Assembly (NCBI GenBank): GCA_015680685.1
Contig: MNCI01003660.1
Location: 1,257,449-1,321,448, forward strand
Length of the DNA stretch: 64,000 bases
Origin: Gnetum montanum
Lineage: Eukaryota; Streptophyta; Gnetopsida; Gnetales; Gnetaceae
Reading direction: 5' to 3'
Shown: positions 1-11,829 of the stretch, in pieces
Position numbering within the stretch: position 1 is the first letter of the stretch
Layout of the letters: every line of letters starts with the position of its first letter
Made by a program: the position numbers and the translations under genes
Notes under the pieces: model-generated
Seen by the model: the letters and a program-made list of their open reading frames with translations, nothing else
What the model was told of the DNA's origin: nothing
The model's database searches: none

Positions 1-325
1 GGGGGGGGTGGGTTGCAAAACCCCCACATGTGTTTCTAGTGTAAAAAAATGTATGTCCCCCATAAAACCCATCAAATTACCTTTTTTAACATTCCAAAAG
101 GTATTTTAACCCCATATCCCCAAGCCCAAATATAGGCACTAGGTGACTTTTTTCACTCAAGGAATGAGGCTTTGACCACTTGTGAAGCATTTTTTAGCTT
201 GAAAAGTATAACGTATGTAAAATTTCCCACAATGGATTACAATTTTCACATTTACAATGAAGTTTTGCCTTAGGTTTCATGGGGTGAAAGCTACATGATG
301 AAGATCAAATTTTTGTGGTGTTTCA
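1..325 (-). repeat. Partial LTR of Tat-like element F (3' LTR, cut by window edge)
   Basis: This stretch matches 5035-5348 in the same orientation over most of its length, with shared blocks such as the one around 'aggtgactttttt' and the A/T-rich block near 190-300. The inner edge, read on the minus strand, starts TGAAACACC, as does the second copy at 5348 and much like the LTR start of element E (TGAAACACT). It flanks minus-strand gag and protease remnants, so it is read as the first 325 bases of the 3' LTR. The rest lies outside the window. Confidence 0.65.
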
Positions 326-604
326 ATGGCATGTTGTGTTGCTAGTTTAAAGTCTTAGTAGACTATAGTTGAAAAGAAACTTATATTTTTTAGTGATTTT
401 ATGTTTTAAAGTTTTTATGATTTTTTTAGTTTATATCATGATAAATAAAGAAAATGGAGAAAGAAATAAGGCTATAATAAATGAAAATGCTAATAAAATA
501 AACTCCCATACTATATGCATAAATGGTAAAATAAAACATAAGAAAAAAGGCAATAATTGATCAACAAAGAGAAAACTTAGGCTAAACGGTTATGGTACAA
601 ATGG
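326..604 (-). other. 3' untranslated tail of element F
   Basis: No coding signal is seen. On the minus strand, just before the LTR, there is a GACTTTAAACTAGCAAC segment at about 339-356. It matches the core of the minisatellites in element E, supporting kinship of F and E. No clean polypurine tract is visible next to the LTR. Confidence 0.4.
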
Positions 605-1499
605 CTATAAAGGCCATACGGGCATGACATGGAAGTAGTAGGAGTGCATGTTACTTGTGCTGACTTTTCCTAATCTCTGAAAGATTAGGAAACATATAAG
701 GTATTTTCTACATAAGTTTGTACTTACCATGTCCTTCACTAATGATGTTGATGGGGAGTTCATTCCATGAAACATCCCAATGTCCATCATTATTCTTGGA
801 TTTCTACTCTTTCTTGGGATGGTGAACTTCATGGTTGGGAGTTTCCTCTTAAGGTTTCACTTTAGATCCTTGCTCTATGTTTACATTGTTGATAGCCAGG
901 GAAACTGCTCTATCACCATGAATGATGATTTCACCTCTCTCATAAGGAAGATGAATCTCTTGGTGGATGGGTGAGGAAACAACTCATAACTAAGCCAACT
1001 GAGGTCTTCCTAGGATAAGGTTGATCCTCGGTGTCTCCTCCATCACCAAGAAATTAGTGGTTGTGGGGAATTTCTCCCTAGACATAAAGTCCAAGGAGAT
1101 AGACCCCTTGATAGCAACCCTTGATCCATTGAAGGATTTGAGAGTTGTGGTTGTTGTAGGTTGTATTTTTTCTATTAAGCCTAGGTGTTCAATGATAGTA
1201 CATGCGATGACATTTGTTGCAACCCCATCATCAACATGCACCTGATTCACTTTGAACTACCCTACAGCTATGGTTATAAATACAAGAGCCCTAGTTACCT
1301 TACCTTTTTGGGGATTGGCCTTGATTTCACTATCACAAAATACTAGGGGCATTGACTTCTCCTCCCTTGATGAGGGAGGAACTATCACTCCATGGATGGA
1401 TTCCTCGTTAGCAGGAATATCCTCACTAACATGGATGAAAGTCAACATTTTAACTAGCACCTCATGATGTATGGTGGAAGTCATGATCATGTCATATAA
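605..1499 (-). pseudogene. Element F protease (Ty3/gypsy, Tat-like), degenerate
   Basis: Read on the minus strand this is a retroviral-type aspartic protease that would cleave the Gag-Pol polyprotein. The active-site segment reads HVDDGVATNV near 1235, followed about 70 residues later by the flap/C-terminal motif NLILGRPQLA near 990. Both align position by position with the protease of element E (HVDDGAAMNI and NLILGRSWLA). Upstream residues (MTSTIHHEVLVKML, near 1490-1450) also match E, as does the tail after the motif (GEIIIHGDRAVS). The active site has DDG rather than the common DSG or DTG in both elements, so this appears to be a family trait. Stops interrupt the frame and no RT follows before the LTR at 325. 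Confidence 0.7.
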
Positions 1500-3300
1500 G
1501 TTTAAAGTGATATTTTTTTGTTAAGATATTATCTAACCTGATCCATCGCATTAAGGAAGTTTTTATCATTGGCCATGGGTTTATTACCCTGGTTGTGCTT
1601 CACTTCCTTCATGCACCCCCAAAGGTAAACCTCAACCTTAGGTGGTTGTTACTGGGGCTTCTCCTCTTTGTTCTGGATATGAATTTTAGGATCCTCTTGT
1701 GGCTTGTTGATTGAAGTAGGTTGAGTAGAGGAGGTTATGGGTATAGCTGAGATGGGAGTGGGATTTGGTGAATCCACTTACTTTTATGCCTCTATCTACT
1801 TATCACCCTTGTTTCCAAGCTTTTTTTTATGCTTCTTCCTTTGCTTTGTTAAAGTATTTAGATTATCAATTATTGGCTATGAGGAAGAGGTAGTAGCATT
1901 GGCCACCATAGGAGGTCATGGTGTAATCATGTTAGTTGGTTGGGCTATGGCCGCTGGGGTTGTGGTAGGCTAGGGCACCTTGATGACAAAAGGTTCCCTC
2001 GGAGGCACCCACAATGGTACTCTCACAACAAAAGAAGGCCTTAAGCTAGCAGAAGTTGAAGAGGCCCTTTCATCATGAGGGGATACCTAGATCACAAACA
2101 GTTCCCTCATTAGTCTTCGATTATCATCAAGATTGAATGTTGAAATAACATAAGGGCTATTATTAGCATTCAACAGGTCCTTGTACACTTTCATTAACTA
2201 ATTTGATGATCTAATTGGGTTGGAAGCATCTAAGAAGAACTCTCCCCTATCTATCATTTTCTACAAATCATCCATTCGTGCAAGGTAGAAGTCTGTGTCA
2301 TGACTAGGTAGTTGGTAATAGTGGCAAAAGTGGTCTAGTTTGAAGTACCTAGGAAATTGGAGATCATCCTTTATTGCTTGAGTGGGATCCTTGGCTATTT
2401 CACATACTCACTTATGCTTCTTTTGTGTAGCTTTAGTCATCTATTTATATTGCATGTGCCCATTCTTGAATAGTTGATCTAGCAACCTACATGATTTCAA
2501 AGGCAAGGTATTGTACTTACTTTAATCATTCTACTCAAAATTAGATGTAGCTGGAGTCGATGCAATGGCCCCAAATGTTGATGGTTGGTTATCATGGTTA
2601 TTAGTGGGGGCCTTGGGTAAATTTTTCCTTAACCCCTGGTTAGTGATTTTGCTTCTTTTGCTATAGCTGCTACAACCATATTCTTATGTTTTCTCTTCTT
2701 TTTCCTTTTGAGTGTGCTGCTTTTTATATGCTAGGTCATAACTAACCTTCATAGCATCCTCTATATTCTTGGTTTAGGAAAATGCATGGTTAAGGGACCA
2801 TGAGTCAAGATAGTAAAATTTTAAATTGATAAAGTCATTAACCACCCCCTTGAATATGGCCAAAAGATGCATCTCGACTATGGGCTTTAGTATTTTATTT
2901 ACCAGTTCATTTGATCATTGGATGAACTTCTATACGAGCTCAAGTGTTCCCTTCTTGGCCAACCTAGATGGTTCCACTTGTGGGATTAGCATGCCAACCT
3001 AGATCTTCATGCAAATGAAGTTATAATGTTCTTCATTTATCATTGTGAAGCTAAGACTTTGTCTCCTAAGTCTAAGAGATTGTTTAAATTCCATTATGGT
3101 AGGGTCTTTGGAGTCATAAATCCTCATGTGTTGTTGATCTGACCCATTGTCAATGTAGTTATAAGGAAACTTGGTTGATTGTTGGAGATACATGGCTATT
3201 TCATTAAAAATGGCTTGAAATAGGCTATAAAAGGTAAAAATAGGGGTAAATCCCAAAAAATGAAATTAAAAATGATCAAAGAAAATAAAAATGACTAAAA
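1500..3300 (-). pseudogene. Element F gag (Tat-like), degenerate
   Basis: This is the minus-strand capsid/nucleocapsid region of element F. Around 2960-2700 it reads LELV, stop, KFIQ and then a segment ending in FKGVVNDFINLKFYYL, which aligns with the E gag at 45050-45200. Near 2330-2240 a degenerate knuckle-like segment (FCHYYQLPSHDTDFYLARM) followed by MIDRGEFFLDASN matches the equivalent E sequence at 45690-45800. Between gag and protease the sequence is proline-rich. Several in-frame stops are present, many of them TAG. Gag would form the particle coat and bind RNA. The start of the ORF is not identifiable, and the long minus-strand frames at 2999-3256 belong to it. Confidence 0.65.
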
Positions 3301-5034
3301 ATGAAGCACTTTCTATAGTTAGTAACTAGGGAGGTAAGGGGGGTTTATCCCTTTACCAAAAAATACAAAGCAGGGAAAGTTGGTAACAAGCCTCACCTAC
3401 ACTGGCCTCTTAACTACCTCTACACTAGGTATGGNAATCCAACATCTTTTTAATCCAATGTTGATGACATGGTAGGGGTGGGGGTAAGGCTGAAAATGAA
3501 AGTGGAAAGTTTGTGCTTTTCCACTAGAACTTGGTTTTAGCAGGCTGCCAATTTTCTTAGCTAGGAAAGATGGGGAAAATATTTCTTTTGAAAGTTTGAT
3601 GGTTTTTGAAAGGATTGCATCACCCAATTTGAAAACTAGAAAAAATTGGTACCAAAAGGAGAAAAGGGTGAAAGGTTTTAACATTGGGTTTGGGCTAAAA
3701 AATTCACAACAACTATTGTGAAAAGCCAACACCCAACCACCTACAACTTCTACACCTTAGTTTCTATCATAGGTGGGGGAAGACTAGCATTGGTTCTTTA
3801 AAGTTTGATCATAAAAAATCAAAGAAAATATTGGAAATGGCAACATTGACAATGGGGAAGACATATATGGTCACAGAAATTAGGTGGAGGTCCTCGTTTT
3901 AGCACTAGAAAATTATTGTAATTGAAAAAATCAATCACTGGAAAATTGATAGATTTGGTGTAGTAGCCTCAACCCAAAATCCCCAAGACCTCTGAAAAAT
4001 GGGATATGAGGTGTCCTAAATGATGTAGCAGATCACCCAAGGACTTATAAAATGAAAAATGAATGATGTAAAAATAAAGATAATGTAGATATGGAAATCA
4101 CAAGCAAAAAAAATTGCCCAGAATTTGAAATTTAAAACTTTATTTAAATGAATAAAAAATAAGTTTAGGGATGTGTACAAGAGTTATCCATGAGAGAGGA
4201 AAAAGGTGTTCACTAGAATAGGAATTTAGAGCCTATTGAAGCCTATGTGATCTGCTTCATTATCAGGATGCTCAACCACTTATGATGCTATCAAGCCTCC
4301 TCTACTGCAACTTTAGATCTACACCTTGGATTAGTACTAGTAGGTGATAAATGTAAGAAATTTGGCTTCCAGATTGCTCTACACTAGGGGTTGGAAGTCT
4401 CAAAAATGTAGCATTAAAACTAAAATTTCATAATTCTTAGTGGCGGTAGCAAAGGGTGTAATAAGGTTGTAGGGGTTCCATGTTGGGAGGCTCCAAGAAG
4501 CTGCATTCCTAAAAGGTTGCAAGAGCTCTTTGAAGTCGAAATTACTATATTCTTGAAAATTCCAAATTATGGAATTGCAAAAAATTGTGAAATCACAAAA
4601 AAATGTCGAACTTTGAAATTATGTTTGGGTTTTGGTTTTATAGGTTTTGGGCCATGATGTTTGCTACAAATTGCCTATAAATTTTAGCTTCGTATAGGAG
4701 AGATGGATGCCCAAATTTGGGGGGTTACCATATATAGTAAGTGCCATCTCCCATGGCCATTCTATTCAGTATAAATAGTAATGGGAGGACACCTTAGATG
4801 CCAAAGGTAGATCTTGCACATTAAGAAGTCGTTGGTCAACTTCGGGGTCATTAGAGTGCAAAAATCTTACTCATGTAGCTTCCATGATGAGGGAAAGGAG
4901 TTTCAATGCTGGGGTGAGAAGCCTCCACATTGAGGATGAGGGTTTCTATGTTATGAAAGAAGATCAAACTCCTCCATGCTGGGCATTATGTCTCCCCCCA
5001 CTCCACATTGATATCTGCCTCTCCACATTAGGGG
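3301..5034 (-). other. Element F leader and inner LTR sequence, boundaries unresolved
   Basis: There is no recognisable coding sequence here. It lies between the F gag and the LTR copy ending at 5348, so it should contain the rest of the 5' LTR, the primer-binding site and the leader. The inner LTR edge cannot be placed because the other copy is cut off by the window start. A single N at 3435 marks an assembly gap or unresolved base. Confidence 0.35.
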
Positions 5035-5348
5035 TAGGTAATATTTCCCCCCTATAGGTGTTTCCAGCATAGAAAAGTGTATACCCCTTATAAAACATAT
5101 CAAATTTCCATTTTTGTACCCCCTCTTCCCCAAGTCCAAATATAGACACTAGGTGACTTTTTTCACTTGGGACATGAGGCTTTAACCACTTATGAGGTAT
5201 TTTTTAGCTTCAAAAGTATGAAGTATGTGAGATTGCCTCTTGTGGGTTACAATATTCACATTTACAATGAGACTTTGCCTTAAGTTTCATGGAGTGAAGG
5301 CTACATGATGAAAAATAGTTATAACATGCAAAATATTGAGGTGTTTCA
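5035..5348 (-). repeat. 5' LTR of element F (recognisable part)
   Basis: It is homologous to 1-325 along its length. The outer edge on the minus strand starts TGAAACACCTC at 5348. The LTR probably continues to lower coordinates, but only this part has a partner in the window. The two copies are clearly diverged, implying an old insertion. Confidence 0.6.
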
Positions 5349-6168
5349 TGGGATGGTAATTTTTGCATTTCATAAAGCACTTGATTGCTCTGATGTTTAG
5401 GTAGTAATGATCCCATTAATATTAATGGTTGATCAAGATATTTCTTTTCTTTCCTATATTTTTTTCCTAAGTGGTTTATAATTTTAATTTAAAAATTCAT
5501 TTAATTTTAATCCTTTTCAACCTCCTATGTTTATTTCCCTTTATCTTCTATTCATAAAATCTCATGATTCTCCATATTTCTACTTTGTTATGAAATTATT
5601 CATGGTGATTTAAATTTGTTAAAAAAAATTTCTTTTCATTGAAAGGCTTGTTTTTTGGTGTTTGGTTAGCATTTTATTTTTATTATTAAAATCCTTTTTT
5701 AATTTTAATTTTAATTTTATTAGATTATAAAAATGAAAGATAACAAAGTGCAATGACTCATGTGATGCTCTTTACACTTATATATATATAATTTTTTTCT
5801 ATACTTAATATATATAGTATAGTTATTATGCTATATATTACATAGTCTATATACTATATAACATAGTGTTATGTGAGTTTATTTAGTTTCAAAAAAATAG
5901 GTAAAAGTAGACAAGTATGCTTCCATTTTTTTAATGTGTCATCATTTCTTTTTCATAACATCCTACACACCACACATAGACTACCACCAATCTTTTACAC
6001 ATGCACACCATACCATCCTCATCCTATGTTTTATATTTCGCTTTATTTTAAGAAAACATAAATTTTCTAAGCTCTTAAATATTGGTGTTAAACACATTGT
6101 GGTTGTCATTCTTCCTTGCAAAACATTTTTTCATTGTACCATCCATCCCTATCATCATAGTACCCACC
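5349..6168. other. AT-rich spacer with TA-rich microsatellite
   Basis: No gene is seen. The stretch is strongly A+T rich. A TATATA-type low-complexity patch lies at about 5778-5860. Short open frames at 5873-6206 have low-complexity composition and no recognisable motif. Confidence 0.5.
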
Positions 6169-7018
6169 TGATGAGCGGCAAGGTATCCCTACACTTAACC
6201 ATATGAATACGAGTATCCATGCACAATTTGGTCAAATTCCAAGGACTAAGTGCTTACGTGCCTTTGTGGAACAAGTATGGGTTGATCAATCATTATCTTC
6301 CAAGATTACTTCTATAGCACAATTGTATTGTTAAGTAAACTTGAGGTACATGATTTTTATAGTTTTTATGTTTTTATGTCCTAGTGCTATAAAGGGAGAA
6401 GAGAGATAACTAAGTAACTAATTTTGATTTAACTACTCAACTATGCTTTGACTAGTCCTAACACCAACATCTGTTCTCACTTTCCGTACACATCTTGAAC
6501 CAGTGCAACACTACTGGGATTACCAAACACTAATCTTTATTGGGTTACCAAGCATTACACGCATGCTCAAAGTGATTGTACTGAGTTTGCTTACTTAGGA
6601 GAGTTGTAGGGTGAGAGAGAGAACATTAATTAACTAAAGAAAGCATTAAGTAATAGTAATTAACATTAATTAATCTATTCTGAATGCTACAAGGTTTATC
6701 ACAAAGTTTGTCTTTATTGCCATACACAAGGTGTGCTCAGGTACACAATGCTTGAATAAAGATATGTTCACTTTATGACTCCTATTGCGGGCACTCAGAA
6801 ATAATTCTATCTCTGGAAAGAGAAAAAGGCAAGGGTTTGGGTAAGGGACTAAGACTAACTATGCAAACCAAGTGCACTCGCCTCTTATTTATAGGCAACG
6901 AGGTAGGCCTTGATATTACGTATGCGATATCGCTTGGAAGGTTCTGATATTGGGTACCTGATATCACAGATGTGATATCATGTACTCAATATTGTGGATG
7001 CAATATCGCAGCTCATTA
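6169..7018 (-). repeat. LTR of Athila-like element A
   Basis: This is the reverse complement of the B LTRs (18953-19767 and 25143-26001). On the minus strand it starts TAATGAGCTGCG at 7018 (TG decayed to TA), and ends ...CGCTCATCA at 6169. The U3 part (6905-7018) is packed with GATATC, GATATCGC and ATATTG repeats. A TATAAATA box follows at 6886-6893 on the minus strand. It is the 3' LTR of the minus-strand element to its right. No second copy is found next to the gag end of A. Confidence 0.85.
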
Positions 7019-7032
7019 TAACCCCATGACTG
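7019..7032 (-). other. Polypurine tract of element A
   Basis: On the minus strand the sequence CAGTCATGGGGTTA abuts the LTR start. The same CATGGGG tract precedes the 3' LTRs of B (25132), D (26213) and C (63851). It is the expected plus-strand DNA priming site. Confidence 0.7.
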
Positions 7033-7194
7033 AATGAAAACTTATCCTCGAGTTCCTTACAAAATATTGGAAAGGTATGGGATTATCGACTGAATGAGAA
7101 CTGACAACAATAGGGAATAATAAACTCAAAGTGCCTAATGAACGGATTGACAAACATATGAAAACATTGGTGTTCATGACCTTTGTGGTGAACA

Positions 7195-7383
7195 CTATAC
7201 ATAGATGACATCCAAACCCTCATCCGATAGCTTGAAGTGAGAGTAAAGAAAATGAGGCGCATTGTTGTTGACATCATGATTGTGCCTTCCATTGTTTATC
7301 CATAGCCATGTAACCAAACTTGTTCCCAGCATAAATGCTCTAGCTCTAGTCCATCTCGAGTACTTCCTCCTATCCCAGTCCAT
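7195..7383 (-). CDS. Small conserved downstream ORF of element A
   Basis: This is a 62-codon open frame starting MDWDRRKYSRW that aligns with the downstream frame of element B at 24763-24999. Shared positions include MDW, an LWI followed by RHN, and a late DV. It sits between integrase and the 3' LTR, the place where Athila elements can carry a third ORF. Directly upstream on the minus strand is TGTTGTGTGTGTAG followed by ATGG, the counterpart of TGTTGTGTGTGCAG-ATGG in B, which looks like a splice acceptor. I do not recognise the product. It may be a remnant of a longer ORF3, since the open frame is short in both copies. Coding status is inferred from conservation of frame only. Confidence 0.4.
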   Translation of the reverse strand: MDWDRRKYSRWTRARAFMLGTSLVTWLWINNGRHNHDVNNNAPHFLYSHFKLSDEGLDVIYV

Positions 7384-8955
7384 AGTTCATGTAATCACCA
7401 TCTACACACACAACATAGTCACAAATGAGCAAGGATAAGTAAACCATAATGTAGTTGATACCTTGCCTTCATATAAAGCACATTGGCTGGGTTGTGGTTA
7501 TGGTAGAAACTAGGTTAGGGTTTATCACTGATAACTACCCAAGGTGTAGGGATAATGCAAGTAGTAGAATGGAAAAATTTATGGCAGGGCCCCCATGACT
7601 AAGAGTGAACCTCCAGTAACAATAAGATGGAGAAGTATAGGGAACAAGAAAAATGGGAAAAATAACAACAGTGATGCTAATAAAATGGATGTCATAGATG
7701 GGGATGAAATGAGAAATTTCTGATTGCAAGAAATTTTTAAGGAGAAGAATTTAACAATTACACCATAAAGGTTTCTCCCTAAAGCAAGCTCATGCCCTTT
7801 ATGCCCTGACAAACCCATAAACCAAAGAGTCTGTAGGCTTTAGGAATGACATATGGAAACAATGGTTAAAGATTGACACACAAGAATTTACCAAATAATA
7901 ACAATGCATCAACTAGGAGATAGACTAATCATAAAACTAGTAATGAGGTGGAAAATGGGAAGAAAGATGGAGAGTAGAAAGTGGAATGAAATCCCAAGAG
8001 CAAGGTTGTGTAAAGTCCCTTGTGTATTTTATGGTTAAGGTAACTGACTCATTCCAAATCCGGACTCAAACCAACCACATTTAGTGACCTTGCATCAATA
8101 CACTTGGCCAATCCATCCCCTTGAAGCAACAAGAATGCTTTCATAAAGAGTCAACACCATTCCAAGGAGAGCAAGATGGAGAAATAGGAAGCGAGAAAGG
8201 GCCTTAGTTAGAGGGAACCTTCAGGCATGGGTAACATGTCTTTCCAATGCCATAACCAATGTTTGTAGCCCATATTTCTTTATTATGTCTAAGGGGTGTG
8301 CTTTGAATTCTCACCAGTTTTTTTTTTTTGCATGAGAACCACACCATGCAAAGACTTATTTGATTTATTTGGCTTCTTGATGTTTGGTCATTGATGGAAT
8401 GGTGGAGAACCCATGAAAAGCATCCAAGTACCCAAGAGAATAGGCAGCACATATGCATTGAATCCCCTTGAAGTCACACCCTTTTCAACCATTGAATCCT
8501 TCCTCGATTTGAAGAATACGAAGCCACCAATTCATTAATAAGTTTATTTAGAAAAAGGGACAGTACAGTTCCAAGACCAAGGAAGACCATAGAGTTGAAT
8601 GGAGGAATGGATGGTGTGGATTCATTACCTATTTTATTAAAAGAACCATATCATAGTATCAACATTAAGAATCAAAGGTAAAAACCCAATATTAACAATC
8701 AACACCATTATAATACAATCCACCATCATGAGCACTTATTGTATGATGAATGAAAGTAAATCAAACAAAGAAATAGGAAAAAAATATGAACAATGGTGTA
8801 AAGAAAAATAAATAAAATTGAAAAAAAATGTGTAAAAAAAAATTTGTAAAAAAAATACAAAAAAAGAGCTGAGGGCTTAGAATGGTTTGCATTGGTGGCC
8901 ATCTCCCCCATGATTGAGTTGGAAGGAGGACATCTGAAATAACAAGCAGGGTTAT
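7384..8955 (-). other. 3' untranslated region of element A
   Basis: It is homologous in reverse complement to 23190-24760 of B and to 61840-62700 of C. It contains two extra copies of the polypurine motif on the minus strand: TCATGGGGG at about 8904-8913 and again at about 7589-7600. Both are at the same relative positions as in B. The open frames at 7535-7818, 8204-8458 and 8726-8962 are low-complexity or antisense shadows. Confidence 0.6.
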
Positions 8956-10100
8956 CCACCAACAGAGGTAGTATTGGTATTGGCTATTCTAAGCTCATGG
9001 AAAGGTTTGATTTGTTGGATGTTAATCAACAATTTCTTATCTAGGCTCTCAGGTTTGTAAATCATCATGGCCCCTGAAGGAAAAGTTGCATAAATAATAT
9101 AAGGTCCTTCCCATAGCATTTGAAATTTAGTGCATTATGGCATGTGTGTGGAATTCCAATACAGAACCTTATCTCCTGGTTGATATTTAAATTTTCTAAT
9201 TTTTAGGTCATGACATTGTTTATTAAAGGCCTTGTGTAATTCGTTAGATGACAAGGTGACTCATTAATCATTCTTTTTGTGCCAGATCAAGGTAAAGGTT
9301 GAGATCACACACCATAGATAGTGTACAGAGTTCTTCTTGAATGGGAAGCATTGGAAGTTTCTTGTACACTAACTCATAGGGAGAGTAGCCTATAGGGAGT
9401 TTCCATGTGAAGCAGTATGCCCAAAGAGCATCATTTAGTTTGGTGCTCCAATATCTTCTATACTTGCTAATAGTTCTTGTCAATATTTTTGTAATCTCCC
9501 TATTGGTGACCTCAGTTTGACCATTTGCGTAAGGGTGGTATGGGGTAGTCAATTTGTGTTTAACCCCTAAGCATTGCATCAGCTTTTGAAAAGTTGCAGT
9601 TGTAAAATGTGTGCCATTGTCAGAAATAGGTGCATGAGGCACACCAAACCTATTTACGATTTGTTGCTGAACAAATCATGCAGCTATGGATGACATACAA
9701 TCCTTAATAGTGGCTACTTCTTCCCATTTTTTAAAGTAGTCAACAGCAACAACGATGTAATATTTCCCATTGGACATTGGTGTAATGGGCCCCATAAAAT
9801 CAATTCCCCATATGTTGAAGGGTTCTAAAGGTTGAATTCATTATTGTGGACCCTTCATTCTAGTAGTCATTCTTCCATACGTTGACAACGCTCACAAGAT
9901 TGGATGAAATGATGGGCATCTTGAAACAATGTAGGCCAATAATATCCTGCAAATAGGATTTTAATGGCTATTCATCTCCCAGCATAATGACCTCCACAAG
10001 GACCCTCATGAGCATCTTGGAGAACTTGTAGTTTATTTATATCAGGAATGCACCATCGAACTAAGCCATTGGGACATGATTTATAAAGTTTCCCATTTAT
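8956..10100 (-). pseudogene. Element A integrase (Athila-like)
   Basis: Integrase inserts the cDNA copy into the host chromosome. Reading the minus strand from 10100, an HHCC zinc domain is visible (HEGPCGGH, then CERCQR near 9870-9890). The DDE core follows: GIDFMGP-like residues near 9800, SDNGTH at about 9610-9630, and the Glu in NGQTEVTNREI near 9520. All three catalytic positions therefore look present. A C-terminal GPY/F module (GDKVLYWN, then LWEGPYII) lies at about 9190-9080. The stretch 9268-9642 is uninterrupted for 124 codons, but the rest has stops and frame changes. This is the best-preserved integrase in the window. Confidence 0.8.
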
Positions 10101-10710
10101 CTCCATAAAATACTTAGCTCAGTGAAGGAATTGTTATTTCTTTTAGCATCTAACTCTTGTGGTGTTTGTTGTGTAAGGAGATAGGTGAGAATACTACTGT
10201 ACCAGTTTTTTTCCGTGGTCAATTGATTAGTTAATACACCTACAAAGAGGAGTTCATTAGGGAAGTGATCAGAAATTGGATACTCATCCTCTTTGTTGTC
10301 CCATCGCAATTGAGATAAATGATCAACAACTATGTTCTCGGTGCCTTTTCGATCAATCATTATAAAATCAAACTCTTGTAAGATTACAAGCCATTGTATG
10401 ATGCGAGGGCTCACTGTTGGTTTATTCATTAGGAACCTTATTGCACTATGATTCGTGTGCACAAATACCTTATAGCCCAAGACATAGTGCCTAAAATTTT
10501 CTAGTGCAAACACTACAACCATTAATTCTTTCTTTGTTGTGGTATAGTTAAGTTGTGCACTAGTAATAATCCTACTTGCATAGTGGATGTAATAAGGACA
10601 TTTTTGGTCATCTAATTGTGTAGGTACAGCTCCTAAAGCATAGTTGGACATGTTAGTCATTATGTGGAATGGTCTGGACTAGTCAGGAGCTTGTAGAATG
10701 GGTGTTTCTA
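10101..10710 (-). pseudogene. Element A RNase H
   Basis: RNase H degrades the RNA strand during reverse transcription. A 187-codon open frame (10097-10660) shows the Ty3 RNase H signatures NYALGAV, TTKKELMVVVFALE and HYVLGYKVFVHTNHSA. In the last motif the usual Asp is Asn (TNHSA where C has IDHSA), so catalysis may be lost. It is followed by IVVDHLSQLRW, the usual linker toward integrase. The frame joins the RT upstream with stops at about 10680 and 10725. Confidence 0.8.
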
Positions 10711-11580
10711 TGAGCTTCTATTTTAAAGTTTGGAAAGCTAGTTCACATTCCCTAGTCCATTCAAAAGGTACGTCCTTTTTTGTTAGTTCAACCAATGGTT
10801 TTACAACCTTTGAAAAGTTCTCAATAAAACTTCTATAGTAGCCAGTGTGTCCAAGGAATGACCAAATATCTTTTACAGTTTTAGGTTGCTGATTGATTCC
10901 TTGGATAACTTTGATCTTTTTCTGGTCTACCTGTATCCTTGTTTGCAAAATCTTATGTCCTAATACAATGCCTTCTTGGACCATTAAATGGCTTTTTTGC
11001 CAGTTGAGCCTTAAATTGGTTTCTACACATTGCTTTAGTATTTGCTCTAATCGGTCCAAGGCTTGATCGAAGTTCACTCTGTAAGTGGAGAAGTCATCCA
11101 TGAGGACTTCCACACCATTTCCTATCTGCTGATGGAATATGATTAGAACTAATCATTGAAACATTGCAAGGGCATTGAACAAGCCAAACGACATCTATTT
11201 GTATGCAAATGTTCCTCAAGGACTGGTGAACGTAGTCTTGGCTTGGTCTTCTAGGGCTATTTATATTTGGTTGTACCCATTGTACCCATCCAGAAAACTA
11301 TAGTAGCGATGCCTTGCAATGGTATTTAAGACTTGGTCGATGAATGGCAATGGAAAGTGATTTTTGAATGTTGCCATATTCAGTAGCCTAAAATCTATTC
11401 ATACCCTTCATTTACCTCCCTTTTTGGGTACAATAACTAAGGGACTAATCCATTCACTATCAGCAATGGGGGTATATGAACCTAGCTTTTAGAAGCTATT
11501 CAATTTCTTCCTTATCCACTTGCTTAAGCTTTGGGTTTAATCACCTTTGCGGTTGTCGTTGAGGCTTCATGGAGGGGTCA
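10711..11580 (-). pseudogene. Element A reverse transcriptase (Athila-like)
   Basis: RT copies the element RNA into DNA. On the minus strand the catalytic loop reads LMDDFSTYR near 11100, with both Asp present. Downstream are LNWQKSHLMVQEGIVLGHKI and SFLGHTGYYRSFI, hallmarks of Athila/Tat-type RT. The stretch 10718-11113 is open for 131 codons. The N-terminal half (about 11120-11580) is recognisable in pieces but is interrupted by stops and frameshifts. The equivalent sequence in C spans 41170-41443 and 59452-59990. Confidence 0.8.
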
Positions 11581-11829
11581 ATGTAAATTCTATGCTAGCA
11601 TATCCTAGGATCTATTCCAGTTAATTTGGGATATGACCAAGTGAATACTTTTGACCATTTTTTTATCACTTTTAGCAGTCTCTCTTTCTATTGAGGAGTG
11701 AGCTTTGCGTTAATAATTATTGGTTTTCCATTCTTGAGAAATGTGTACTCCATATCGTTGGACAATGGTTTTAACTCAAGGGGCTCCTACTTAAACTTAT
11801 CAGATATTTCCAACTTCCTCCAATTGATA

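Noticed and set aside
1021-1973. Plus-strand open frames over the F protease and linker
   Set aside because: The minus strand encodes recognisable protease and gag; these are shadows.
5770-5870. TA-rich patch as a promoter or origin
   Set aside because: It is simple low-complexity sequence in an AT-rich spacer, with no neighbouring gene.
8204-8962. Minus-strand open frames as accessory genes of A
   Set aside because: They are rich in Phe/Leu/Ile from A/T runs and have no frame-conserved counterpart in B or C.
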